Origin: Eubacterium sp.
GTDB taxonomy: Bacteria > Bacillota > Clostridia > Lachnospirales > Lachnospiraceae
Length of the DNA stretch: 39,140 nt
Direction: 5' to 3'
Assembly: GCA_022791495.1 (NCBI GenBank)
Contig: JAAVZE010000130.1
Coordinates: 1-39,140 of the forward strand
Position 1 is the stretch's first letter. The number at the start of each line of letters is the position of its first letter. This document shows, piece by piece, positions 16,260-24,171 of the stretch. The notes under the pieces were generated by a model, which was given only the letters and a program-made list of their open reading frames with translations, had not been told where the DNA came from and did no database searches. The position numbers were made by a program, and so were the translations under genes.

Positions 16260-18521
16260 ATGAAAAGGTACTTTAAAAGAATACTGGCGGTTTCCCTTGC
16301 TGTGTGCATCGGCACGTTGTGCAGCATGCCTGACAGCATAAATGTGAAGGCGGAAAACCCTATTGTGCAGACAATGTATACGGCGGATCCTTCGCCCATT
16401 GTAGTCGGGGATACACTGTACGTATACACCACAAGAGATGAGCGGCGGGAAACTGCGTCTACGGAATGGAGCCTTATGAATGAATGGCGCTGCTTTTCAA
16501 CGAAAGATATGGTGAACTGGACCGATCTTGGGCAGATCGCTCATGCGGAGACTTTTAACGGAACAAAAAACTGGCGCGCCTGGGCACAGCATGTTGTGAC
16601 AAAACCTGTTTTTGAGGATGGGGAGTGGAAGAATAAGTATTATCTTTTTGCCCCCTTCAATGGCACGAAGATCGATGTGGCTGTGTCGGATAACCCCTGG
16701 GGCCCCTTTGAAGATGCGACCCCTGGCAAATATCTCATCGACGGCGGCTGGGGAGGGGGAAATATTGATCCCACCGTGCTGGTAGAGGATCATGGGAACC
16801 CGGAAGATGTAGAAAATTATGATTACTATTTATATTGGGGCAATCCCTATCTGCGCTACTGTAAGCTTACCGATGACCTGCTGGATGTAGATCCGGATAC
16901 GGATGGAGATGGTGTGATATCGGAGGAAGAAAATACCATAGACCCCCGCTTCAGCAAGGAAGATAATACCATTCTTGGGAAAGTGCGTCCGGGGCTTCAC
17001 AGTTTTCAGACCTATGGAGACGAAGGCTATGCTTCCTTTGGGGAGCCTACCCAGGGCAAAGAAAAGACGGGAAAATTCCCGACGGAACCCAGTGGCAGCG
17101 AACAGAAACGATCGGCATTTGAAGAAGGCCCCTGGGTCATCAAGCACGATGACGGCAAGGAAGGTACAGACGATTATTTCATGTTTTTCGTGGGAGGACG
17201 TACTCCGGGTGAAACAGTAGAATACTCCACTGGACCTTCCCCCCTTGGTCCATGGACCTACCGGGGGCTGGTGATGGACCGAGAGTTTGGTTATTCCTGT
17301 ATTCATCCGGGTGTGATAGAATTTAAAGGCCGTAATTATTTATTTTATCTGAATGAAATGCTGGTGGGCGGAACCGGTTCAGACCGTTCTGTCTGTGTTA
17401 AAGAATTTTCTTATGATGAAAATAACCTGATCGTTAAGGAGACAGGAGATAATGTGGCGGCTCTTCTTGAACAGGGGATCAAAGACACCACAAAAGGAAC
17501 GCCATTTTTCAGTGTAGATCCTGTCGGCACTCTGAATCCTTATGAACTGAACCAGGCAGAGACGATCTGCTGGGCATCCAATCTGGATGGTGTGACCGGT
17601 GGGTTTAACGGTACGGGAAAAGGCGTAAAGACGAAAGCGAAGGCTGCCTGTACAGATATTGACCCGGTTACCGGAAAAGAAGCGTTCTGGAAGTCAGCAG
17701 CCCTGTTTGGCGTCGCCGTATGTGACATCGATAACAATGACTATATTAAGGTGGCGAATGTAGATTTTGGCGATACCAGAGCAGAGACTTTCAAGGTATC
17801 CGCCGCCTGCGGCGAGGGGCTTCCGGCCACGGATCTCACCGAGGACAACAAAGGAAACGTAATATTCAATCCGGATTGTGACACGGTTTCCGGAAGCATT
17901 GAGCTGTGGCTCGACTATGGCACTGAGAATGAGAGGCAGATTGGCACAGTGGAGATTACTGATACCGGAAGTACGAATACCTATGAGGACTTTACAACAG
18001 AGCTGAGCGAGGAGGTCACCGGGGTTCATGACCTGTACTTTATATTCCGGGGTGAAGAAAATGCGAAGCTGTTTAACCTGGATACCTGGCAGTTTACGAG
18101 AAAGGAAGTTCTACAGCCAGAAAATCCAGAGCCGGCACCACCGGTTCAGAGCCCGTTGCCATCTGTGACACCAGCGCCATCTGTTCCTGTCCCGACACCG
18201 TCGGTACCTGATGAAAGTATAAAACCTTCTGTGGTAAAACCTGGAAAAGCAAAGATAGCCAGTGTGAAGAAGAAGGGGAAAAACAACTGCCTTGTTAAGT
18301 TGAAAAAAGTGAAAGGTGCAGCTGGTTATCAGATCCAATGTGCGACGGATAAGTCATTCAAGAAAAATGTGAAGAAGATCACGACAAAGAAATTAACCTG
18401 CACGATCAAGAAGCTTCGTAAGGGAAAAAAATATTATTTCCGTGCGAGAGCCTTTGTGAAATCTTCAGGGAAAACTATTTATGGGACTTACAGCAGTAAG
18501 AAGACAAAAAAAATAGGGTAA
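16260..18521 (+). CDS. Secreted GH43 glycosidase with CBM6 and FN3-like C-terminus
   Basis: A 753-residue exported protein. Residues 1-31 are a signal peptide ending near VKA. Residues about 32-410 are a GH43 five-blade propeller: TADPSPIVVGDTLYVYTT carries the catalytic-base Asp, and IHPGVIEFKGRNYLFYLNE is a late family blade. Residues about 422-610 match CBM6 (NPYELNQAETI, DYIKVANVDFG, SIELWLDYG, GVHDLYFIFRG, LFNLDTWQF). A Pro-rich linker (about 617-660) leads to a Lys-rich FN3-like domain (PGKAKIASVKKKGKNN onward) seen on many Lachnospiraceae surface enzymes. Likely substrate is arabinoxylan or a related pentose polymer, not proven. ATG 16260 has AAGGAGG upstream. The promoter and signal region are duplicated at 7372-7662. 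It is monocistronic, with a terminator at 18627. Confidence 0.9.
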   Translation: MKRYFKRILAVSLAVCIGTLCSMPDSINVKAENPIVQTMYTADPSPIVVGDTLYVYTTRDERRETASTEWSLMNEWRCFSTKDMVNWTDLGQIAHAETFNGTKNWRAWAQHVVTKPVFEDGEWKNKYYLFAPFNGTKIDVAVSDNPWGPFEDATPGKYLIDGGWGGGNIDPTVLVEDHGNPEDVENYDYYLYWGNPYLRYCKLTDDLLDVDPDTDGDGVISEEENTIDPRFSKEDNTILGKVRPGLHSFQTYGDEGYASFGEPTQGKEKTGKFPTEPSGSEQKRSAFEEGPWVIKHDDGKEGTDDYFMFFVGGRTPGETVEYSTGPSPLGPWTYRGLVMDREFGYSCIHPGVIEFKGRNYLFYLNEMLVGGTGSDRSVCVKEFSYDENNLIVKETGDNVAALLEQGIKDTTKGTPFFSVDPVGTLNPYELNQAETICWASNLDGVTGGFNGTGKGVKTKAKAACTDIDPVTGKEAFWKSAALFGVAVCDIDNNDYIKVANVDFGDTRAETFKVSAACGEGLPATDLTEDNKGNVIFNPDCDTVSGSIELWLDYGTENERQIGTVEITDTGSTNTYEDFTTELSEEVTGVHDLYFIFRGEENAKLFNLDTWQFTRKEVLQPENPEPAPPVQSPLPSVTPAPSVPVPTPSVPDESIKPSVVKPGKAKIASVKKKGKNNCLVKLKKVKGAAGYQIQCATDKSFKKNVKKITTKKLTCTIKKLRKGKKYYFRARAFVKSSGKTIYGTYSSKKTKKIG

Positions 18522-18548
18522 CTGAACATATTAATATTTTGGGCGCAG

Positions 18549-18588
18549 CTCAATCTCATGGGTAAAAACCAGGAGAAAGGGCTGCGCC
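18549..18588. other. Long-loop hairpin after the GH43 gene
   Basis: GGCGCAGC and GCTGCGCC flank about 30 nt. There is no adjoining T-run, so it is not a clear terminator; it may protect the mRNA 3' end. Confidence 0.3.
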
Positions 18589-18626
18589 TAAAGTGTATTT
18601 AGTGGGAAAGTTTTCAATTTGCGGAG

Positions 18627-18653
18627 AAAGTGCGAGTTTCTCAGCACTTTTTT
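18627..18653 (+). terminator. Rho-independent terminator of the GH43 gene
   Basis: AAAGTGC at 18627-18633 pairs with GCACTTT at 18644-18650, followed by T residues to 18653. It overlaps the stop of the convergent aminotransferase gene. Confidence 0.65.
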
Positions 18654-20115
18654 ACTGCCGGTATCCGCTGAGAAAATCGGCAATTTTTTTGGAAGCCTGC
18701 TCTAAGACTTCTATCCGGGGAAGATAGACAACACGGAAATGATCCGGCTGTTTCCAGTTAAAGCCTCCACCGTGAATGATTAAAATATGTTTTTCACGTA
18801 ACAGGTCCAGTGCAAATTTTTCGTCATCCATGATATTGAACTTTTTGATATCCAATTTTGGAAAGATATAAAATGCCGCTTTGGGTTTCACCGCGGTGAT
18901 GCCAGGGATATCGGTCAGAGCCTTGTAAATGTACTCTCTTTGCTCGTAAATCCGTCCCCCGGGTATGATATAATCCTTTACGCTCTGATGTCCTCCTAAG
19001 GCTGTCTGGACGATGGACTGAGCTGGGACATTGGAACAGAGCCTCATATTGGAGAGCATATTGATTCCCTCTATATAGTCCGCTGCCATCGTCTTGTTGC
19101 CGCTGAGGACCATCCAGCCGATGCGGAAACCGGCGATCATGTGGGACTTTGACAATCCGCTGAAAGTGACACAGAACAGGTCCGGCGCCAGGGAGGCGAT
19201 GGAGACATGTTCTTCTTCATCCATAACCAGGCGGTCATAGATCTCATCCGAGAAAATGATCAGCTGGTGTTTTCTTGCGATCTCCACGATCTGCTGCAAT
19301 ATTTCCCTGGGGTACAGAGCTCCTGTTGGATTATTTGGATTAATGATAACGATGGCTTTTGTCCGGCTGTTGATTTTCTTCTTTATGTCCTCCAGATCCG
19401 GATACCAGTCCGATTGTTCGTCACAGACATAGTGTACGACCTTTCCGCCGGCAAGGGTGGCACATGCCGTCCACAGCGGATAGTCCGGGGAGGGGATCAG
19501 GATCTCATCTCCATTGTCCAGCAGGGCGGACATACACAGGTTGATCAATTCACTGACACCATTTCCAGTATACACATCTTCGATGGATACATTGGGGATC
19601 TGCTTGAGCTGTGCATACTGCATGATGGCCTTTCTGGCTGAAAAAGAACCTTTGGCCGTGGAGTATCCCTCGCACTCTGTCAGCTGCTGGCGCATATCGT
19701 AGATAATCTCGTCAGGAGTACGGAAACCAAAGGGGGCGGGATTTCCAATGTTTAGTTTTAATACGTTTGTTCCCGTGTTTCCCATCCGGGTGGCTTCCTC
19801 AACCACCGGACCTCTGACATCATATAATACATGGTCTAATTTAGATGATTTTTTAAATTCGCGCATATCTGTTTCTCCTTCCGTCTCCTGCTCGGGAGTG
19901 ATTCCATTAAGCCAGTCTGGATCCACCTGAAGCGCCCCGGCCAGAAAATGAACCATATCGGCTCTGGGAACCGTTTTCCCGCTTACGTACTGGCTGATAT
20001 GGCTTTTGCCGAGCTTTACACCTTGTTCCTGGGCATATCGGATCAGATCCACCTGTTTGATCCCACGTTCATTCATTGCCTTTTTCAATCTATCTGCAAA
20101 AGATTCTCTTGCCAT
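18652..20115 (-). CDS. XRE helix-turn-helix fused to a PLP aminotransferase
   Basis: A 487-residue fusion. Residues about 5-65 are an XRE-type HTH: FADRLKKAMNERGIKQVDLI, then GVKLGKSHISQYVSGKTVPR. After a linker, residues about 95-487 are a fold-type I aminotransferase of the AlaA/AspC group: NIGNPAPFGF, YTGNGVSELINL, INPNNPTGALYP, FSDEIYDRLV and SGLSKSH with PLP Lys323, plus a final Arg region FRVVYLPR. It likely transaminates alanine or aspartate/glutamate and may sense its substrate for gene control; the regulatory role is inference. ATG 20115 has GAGGGGGG upstream and is preferred over the in-frame start at 20163. The promoter contains TTGAACTT repeats that could be its own operator. Unlike MocR proteins, the HTH is XRE, not GntR. 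Confidence 0.9.
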   Translation of the reverse strand: MARESFADRLKKAMNERGIKQVDLIRYAQEQGVKLGKSHISQYVSGKTVPRADMVHFLAGALQVDPDWLNGITPEQETEGETDMREFKKSSKLDHVLYDVRGPVVEEATRMGNTGTNVLKLNIGNPAPFGFRTPDEIIYDMRQQLTECEGYSTAKGSFSARKAIMQYAQLKQIPNVSIEDVYTGNGVSELINLCMSALLDNGDEILIPSPDYPLWTACATLAGGKVVHYVCDEQSDWYPDLEDIKKKINSRTKAIVIINPNNPTGALYPREILQQIVEIARKHQLIIFSDEIYDRLVMDEEEHVSIASLAPDLFCVTFSGLSKSHMIAGFRIGWMVLSGNKTMAADYIEGINMLSNMRLCSNVPAQSIVQTALGGHQSVKDYIIPGGRIYEQREYIYKALTDIPGITAVKPKAAFYIFPKLDIKKFNIMDDEKFALDLLREKHILIIHGGGFNWKQPDHFRVVYLPRIEVLEQASKKIADFLSGYRQ

Positions 20116-20137
20116 ATTCTGCTTGTCCCCCCCTCTG

Positions 20138-20209
20138 AAGTTCAATTTATGACATTGGTTCAAAGATGATCATAGCATGTTTTATAAAAAAGTTCAACTA
20201 AAAGTTCAA
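20138..20209 (-). promoter_or_regulatory. Promoter and repeat operator of the XRE-aminotransferase gene
   Basis: Minus-strand TTGAAC (20197-20192), 17-bp spacer, TATGAT (20174-20169). The octamer TTGAACTT occurs at 20209-20202, 20197-20190 and 20145-20138; the first two are 12 bp apart and one overlaps the -35 box. A looser copy (TTTGAACC) is at 20163-20156. Repeats placed this way suggest autoregulation by the XRE domain. Confidence 0.55.
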
Positions 20210-20230
20210 AATTTGGTTTTGTTCCAAAGA

Positions 20231-20274
20231 AATAAAAACCCTCTACATCCTGGCAGATGCAAAGGGTTTTTATT
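20231..20274 (-). terminator. Terminator after the Cys-rich gene
   Basis: AATAAAAACCCT (20231-20242) pairs with AGGGTTTTTATT (20263-20274) around a 20-nt loop. It lies 37 bp past the minus-strand gene ending at 20311 and separates it from the aminotransferase promoter. Confidence 0.65.
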
Positions 20275-20310
20275 GTTGTTTTTCCTAATATCATCGAGCT
20301 AGGAAAAGAT

Positions 20311-20631
20311 TTAGCAGCAGGGGTCGTCATCTCCGCAGGAAATCTGCTCTTCCCCTACACAGGCGATCACATTGAATTCTACAGGAATCTTAATGAGAAT
20401 TTTCTGGGTGACAGTGATCTCGCAGGAGTTTCCGGTATAATTTTCTTTACAGTACACCGAAGGTTCACCGCAGCACTCGGATTCAATACAGCCGATGGTT
20501 GCGTTTGGCTTCAGTTCAATGGGAACGCTGATATCGGCATACTGATAGCCGATCTTTTTGCATACTTCTTTGCATGGTGGGTCAAAGGATTCACTAAGGA
20601 TTTCTGGTGAGCTTTCATGATTTTCAGGCAT
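20311..20631 (-). CDS. Small Cys-rich protein, possibly SPOCS/DUF3794-like
   Basis: A 106-residue protein with ten Cys, several as CC pairs or spaced pairs, and a central segment ISVPIELKPNATIG, then CEITVTQKILIKIPVEFNV. This pattern of alternating hydrophobic strands resembles SPOCS/DUF3794-type modules and small spore-coat or surface proteins of Clostridia; I recognise it only loosely. The C-terminus ends GDDDPCC. A GGGGG ribosome site lies before the ATG at 20631. There is no signal peptide, which fits a protein assembled in the mother cell, but a sporulation role is inference. It is flanked by its own terminator. Confidence 0.65.
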   Translation of the reverse strand: MPENHESSPEILSESFDPPCKEVCKKIGYQYADISVPIELKPNATIGCIESECCGEPSVYCKENYTGNSCEITVTQKILIKIPVEFNVIACVGEEQISCGDDDPCC

Positions 20632-20729
20632 AATTAAAAATCCCCCTTTTTATAATTGTTTTCTGGTGTTTTAATATAACATATGCACAGCGGGATAAAA
20701 GGTTCCTGGTGGGAAATGCGGAAGGAAGA

Positions 20730-20848
20730 GATAAAAAAGGTGCGGCTGAAAGACGCACACCTCTGAAGAATCACAAGTGATTCTTGGCTCAGCACTTCGA
20801 GAACTTTCCTAGTAGGATAAAAAAGGTGCAGCCCGTGGCGGGCTGCAC
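20730..20848 (-). terminator. Tandem hairpins after the GH43 pseudogene, with dispersed motif
   Basis: A perfect 10-bp stem GTGCAGCCCG-TGG-CGGGCTGCAC (20826-20848) is followed on the minus strand by CTTTTTTATCC, a strong terminator for the GH43 gene ending at 20888. A second, imperfect hairpin (GTGCG/CGCAC, 20740-20758) also runs into a T6 tract on the minus strand. Both start with GATAAAAAAGGTGC on the plus strand (20730, 20816). Between them lie a 9-bp stem AAGAATCAC/GTGATTCTT (20766-20785) and the motif GAGAACTTTCCTA (20800-20812), also present near 24497. Confidence 0.65.
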
Positions 20849-20887
20849 GCAGTTTTATAATGTGAATTTGAGACATCCTATATGGGA

Positions 20888-22972
20888 TCAGTCATAGATT
20901 TTATAATAATCAAAGTCTACATATCCGCCTGCTTCTTTTGTTGCATAGTTGAACAGCCAGGTTCTTGTTCCCATAAATGTAGTACTTGTAGAAAAGCCTA
21001 ATTTCTGTTCTGAGCCCAGTTTGGTCCAGCTGGTGCCATCCAGGCTGTAGAAGAAGTTTGCCTTGTCATTGTTAGCATTTGTGGAGAAACTGTACTCAAT
21101 TTTCAGGTACACTTCGGCGTCGTCTGAAAGTTTTTCTTCCGCCTGACCATTTATTGTGGTCTCAGTTCCAGTGCCTGTTGGGAATGGCGAGGATGCCTGG
21201 GTGATGTATTTGTCACCGTTCTCATCGCACATTACGCCGATCATAGCCGGTTTATCCGATACAGAAGCCAGACCTGCAAAATCCCCCGGTTTCATCTGAC
21301 CGATGGAGATCTTGGTCTCGGATTTGCAGGAAGGACCGTAGGTACGCTGTGTCAATGAGTTGTGGGCAAACATAATGTTGTCTACCACTCTATCCGTCGT
21401 CAGACGAAGATATCAAGGATTGTCAGTTACGGACCAGAAATCGTTCTGTGGGTTGTGGTTCCACTGCCATACCAGTTTCAGTTTGTCACCTTCTGCGTAA
21501 GTAAAGTCGTCATCATCTACAAAGTAATTTTCGAGGCCGCTGTCATTCAGATTGATCTGAACAGAATCCTCTGCCTTGCTCGGTGTAAAGTTTCCGTCCG
21601 CATCGTAGGTGCCCATCATTGGCCAGTCCTCATAGCTGTTACCGTCGCTGTCGGTATAATTCCAGTTTACGGATACAATCGATGGAATACGTCCTACGCC
21701 GCCGTGATCCTGGAAGAGGAAACCATACCAGTCTCCGTACTGGGTATCAACGATTCCACCCTGGGCGAGACCGGCGCCGTTGCCGCCGCAGCCACCCTGA
21801 TAGATGATCTGTTCTTCCCAGTCGCCGGCTTCCAGCGTCTTGGAACGGTAACATACTTCGGTGCGCATCCACCCACTCTGTGGAGAAGCAATGATAAACA
21901 GATAATAGTATTCCCCAACCTTGTAGGCATGTGCTCCTTCCCAGAGACTCCATTTGGAATCGTCTTTGGTAAAGAGTTTTACGGAGCTTCCCACTGGCTT
22001 GACAGCATTGCTGGAATCATCCAGTTCAAGCTGCTGCAGTGTGCTTCCGGAGAAGACATACATCTTACCTTCATCGAAAAACAGCGCCGGATCATGGTAT
22101 TTGTTTTTCGTGGAGTATTTTGTCCAGGTTCCTTTTTCGATATCTGTGGTGGTATATATGTAAAATCCGTGGTCGTTGCTGTTGAATGCGACATAGTATT
22201 TGCCCTCTGCTTCGTTGTATTTGAGAGAAGCCGCCCAGGAACCATGTTTATACATGTTTTTACCATTGTTCAGGTTTGCAAAGTCATCATTCTCAAATGT
22301 ATCATACACATAATTTACGATCTGCCAGTGGGCCAGGTCAGTAGACTTCATAATAGGTACTCCCGGACACATATTCATCGTTGTGCTTACCATATAATAG
22401 GCGTCTCCCTGGCGGATGATGTCAAGGTCCGGAATATCGGAATACAGTGTAGGATAATTTACTGTAGCCAGATTGTTCGGATCCAGGGTAGGCATCGGAG
22501 TTGGCCCCTCTGGTGTGGATACCGGGGGATTAGTGTCTGGTGTCTGGCCGCCTGGTGCCTGTGATGGTGCCGGCGGGTTGGTTATGTTCGGTGTAGGTGC
22601 CGGCGGTGCTGCGGACACGGCTGGAGTTGGAACCGGAGTCGTTTTGGATGTTACTGTTACGGAAACGGTGCCCAGTTTCTTTTTGGCCGCTTTTCCTTTT
22701 TTGTAGTAAACAACAACTTTAGTACTTCCCTTTTTCACTCCGGTTACTTTTCCTTTGGAAGAGACCTTTGCAATTTTTTTGTTTTTGGATTGGAAGGAGA
22801 TCTTAAATTTCCCCTTTTTTGTAATTTTGATGGTTTTGCTCTTCTTAACCAAGATAGAAATCTTCTTTGTTTTCAGTTTTGGCTTTGCCGCTGCGTCTGC
22901 TGTTCCGCCAGATGCGAGGGCGGACAGTGCGACAGCTGCGGAAAGGCAGACTGCTATGATTTTTCGCCTCAT
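20888..22972 (-). pseudogene. Secreted GH43 beta-xylosidase-type gene with one internal TGA
   Basis: The frame runs from ATG 22972 (AGGAGG 9 nt upstream) to 20888, 694 codons, interrupted only by TGA at 21415-21413 (codon 520). Sequence around it reads WSVTDNP-stop-YLRLTTDRVV; relatives have NPGYLRL there, so a GGA to TGA change is the simplest cause. Order: signal peptide (to about residue 31), Lys-rich Ig-like Big_2 domain (about 32-110), Pro-rich linker (about 112-160), GH43 propeller (SDIPDLDIIRQGDAYYMVST, CPGVPIMKSTDLAHW), then a C-terminal ConA-like beta-sandwich, which the stop removes. A truncated propeller could still be secreted. Substrate is probably xylan or arabinoxylan. A restart within the distal frame (21388) would lack a signal. 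Confidence 0.85.
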
Positions 22973-23011
22973 AAAAAATACCTCCTGTGAATAAAATTTA
23001 CAACTAAATCC

Positions 23012-23040
23012 ATTATACCCGTTATTTCGTAAAAAATCAA
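23012..23040 (-). promoter_or_regulatory. Promoter of the interrupted GH43 gene
   Basis: Minus-strand TTGATT (23040-23035), 17-bp spacer, TATAAT (23017-23012), 40 bp before the start at 22972. This places the true start downstream of the long open frame that begins at 23155. Confidence 0.7.
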
Positions 23041-23252
23041 GGTGTTTTACAAATCGGGATTTAAAGCGGACAGAAGAAGAGGGGCTGTTCTTTTGGTATT
23101 TTATAGGTGTTTGGAAAAAACAGACGGGAAGTATGCGTGTTCTTGAATAAATCAATTTTGTTCCTGATAAATCAAAAGAAAAAAATTTGAGTTTCCGTAA
23201 TCTGTCGCCACAAGTTACTGGAATATAGAAGAGAAGTGAAAATTCATCCCAC
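23041..23252. other. Intergenic stretch between divergent promoters
   Basis: The whole gap from 22973 to 23307 holds only the two divergent promoters (GH43 at 23012-23040 and the small gene at 23253-23281). The stretch between them is AT-rich. I see no gene, clear operator or repeat in it. Confidence 0.5.
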
Positions 23253-23281
23253 TTGACGATTTGAAAAATAGAGAGTATGAT
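23253..23281 (+). promoter_or_regulatory. Promoter of the 114-residue-class hypothetical gene
   Basis: TTGACG 23253-23258, 17-bp spacer, TATGAT 23276-23281, about 27 bp before the start codon. Confidence 0.6.
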
Positions 23282-23307
23282 TAAAAATATAAGAAGGAGA
23301 GATGCAT

Positions 23308-23649
23308 ATGAATAGCAGACAATTAGCTTTTTCGGTTATTTCTTCTCTGCAGAAAGAAATAATCGGAGCAAACATTATGTATCTTGACGGTGGAAATGCA
23401 TATACCCGGACACAGGCAAGAGCACATGATATTATTCATGATTATCTTACCCTCGTAAAATGTGATTCTGTTGATGCTTTAATCACCGCCAAGAAATTTG
23501 TTAATTCAGAGTACTCTGAATTAATCGTCATAGACTCAATTTATGAATCAGGTCTTTCTAAGAACATGAGCAGTAATGAAATATCCGATTTCTTAAAAAG
23601 TATTCTGAAGGATGCCAAGAAGTCAAAGGTTGCAGTATTGATCATTTAG
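23308..23649 (+). CDS. Small protein of unknown function
   Basis: A 113-residue soluble protein beginning MNSRQLAFSVISSLQKEI. I do not recognise a family. It is mostly helical with a hydrophobic end (KKSKVAVLII) and no signal peptide. ATG 23308 is preferred over 23302 because AAGGAGA would be only 1-2 nt from the latter and 7 nt from the former. A matching sigma-A promoter precedes it. Its codon use and AT content look ordinary for the window. Confidence 0.6.
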   Translation: MNSRQLAFSVISSLQKEIIGANIMYLDGGNAYTRTQARAHDIIHDYLTLVKCDSVDALITAKKFVNSEYSELIVIDSIYESGLSKNMSSNEISDFLKSILKDAKKSKVAVLII

Positions 23650-23697
23650 CCTGGCGGCGTGAATTTGTTGATGCCCTGAATTCAAGTGGAAATAGGA

Positions 23698-23726
23698 TTG
23701 TATCATTTATCATTTTATGGTACAAT
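23698..23726 (+). promoter_or_regulatory. Promoter of the YbjQ operon
   Basis: TTGTAT 23698-23703, 17-bp spacer, TACAAT 23721-23726, about 90 bp before the first small gene. Confidence 0.55.
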
Positions 23727-23814
23727 GGAAATAATTTATGATGCCAGGTACAGAATACCTTTTGTTTCTGGTGTCGATTCTTTAAGTATGTTTCAGATGG
23801 AAGGCAGGTGTTAG

Positions 23815-23940
23815 ATGATGGGAATTCTTACAGGCGGTGTGGCAATCGTTATCATTGCGGTGGTCGTAGTCGTGGCAGCTGTCACAGCGGTCGTGGCTGG
23901 TGTGAAGGATACGTTAAAGGATGAGGGGATGGATGTGTAA
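23815..23940 (+). CDS. 41-residue single-span membrane peptide
   Basis: Too short for most gene finders, but well supported by context. It encodes MMGILTGGVAIVIIAVVVVV followed by AAVTAVVAG and a charged tail KDTLKDEGMDV. The Val/Ala-rich stretch of about 22 residues is a single membrane span. A GGAAGG/GCAGG site lies upstream, and the stop TAA directly abuts the next ATG, so the genes are translationally coupled. Function unknown. It belongs to a three-gene row ending with a YbjQ-family protein. Confidence 0.65.
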   Translation: MMGILTGGVAIVIIAVVVVVAAVTAVVAGVKDTLKDEGMDV

Positions 23941-24171
23941 ATGAACCTTCACGGAAGGAAAATGGTCGCCCCGGTAGTGATCGCAGTTTTATTTGTGATT
24001 TATTATACTGGCCTGGCGGTAGTGCTGGCGTTGATCAGCAGCATTTCGGTTCTGGTAAAGGGGCTTCTTATCTTTGTGCCCCTTGCCCTGGCGGGAGTGA
24101 TGATCGGCGTAACTGTGAGCAGAATAAAAGAAATAAGGAGCGGAGAAGAAGATGATCTTAGTCAATACTGA
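23941..24171 (+). CDS. Small two-span membrane protein
   Basis: A 76-residue protein with two hydrophobic segments: APVVIAVLFVIYYTGLAVVL with following LALISSI, then LLIFVPLALAGVMIGVTV. The tail is charged (RIKEIRSGEEDDLSQ). The family is unknown to me. Its ATG immediately follows the previous stop, with GAGGGG within the upstream gene as ribosome site. It overlaps the YbjQ gene by 20 bp. Probably a partner that keeps the YbjQ protein near the membrane, but this is inference from gene order only. Confidence 0.75.
   Translation: MNLHGRKMVAPVVIAVLFVIYYTGLAVVLALISSISVLVKGLLIFVPLALAGVMIGVTVSRIKEIRSGEEDDLSQY

Larger units (their letters stand above)
15811..16407 (+). repeat. Duplicated segment, copy B (matches copy A at 4831-7662)
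   Basis: Copy B begins exactly at the fructokinase stop with AGAAATGTCA, which copy A has at 4831-4840. It keeps the intact GH43 gene but has lost about 2.2 kb of the upstream TetR-MFS-SHOCT part through at least four internal deletions. One deletion (between 5051 and 5222 in copy-A numbering) joins two copies of the short repeat ACGGTTACG. Confidence 0.85.

Noticed and set aside
20634-20876. 80-codon minus-strand frame upstream of the Cys-rich gene
   Set aside because: It spans the terminator hairpins and dispersed motif, with no ribosome site or family resemblance.
21413-21415. TGA read as selenocysteine or glycine
   Set aside because: No SECIS-like structure was seen, and TGA serves as a normal stop in other genes here, for example the SHOCT gene at 7350-7352 and the kinase at 37845-37847.
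21362-22564. 400-codon plus-strand open frame opposite the GH43 gene
   Set aside because: It is the antisense shadow of the GH43 propeller: no ribosome site, odd Cys/His/Arg-rich composition, and the opposite strand gives clear family motifs.
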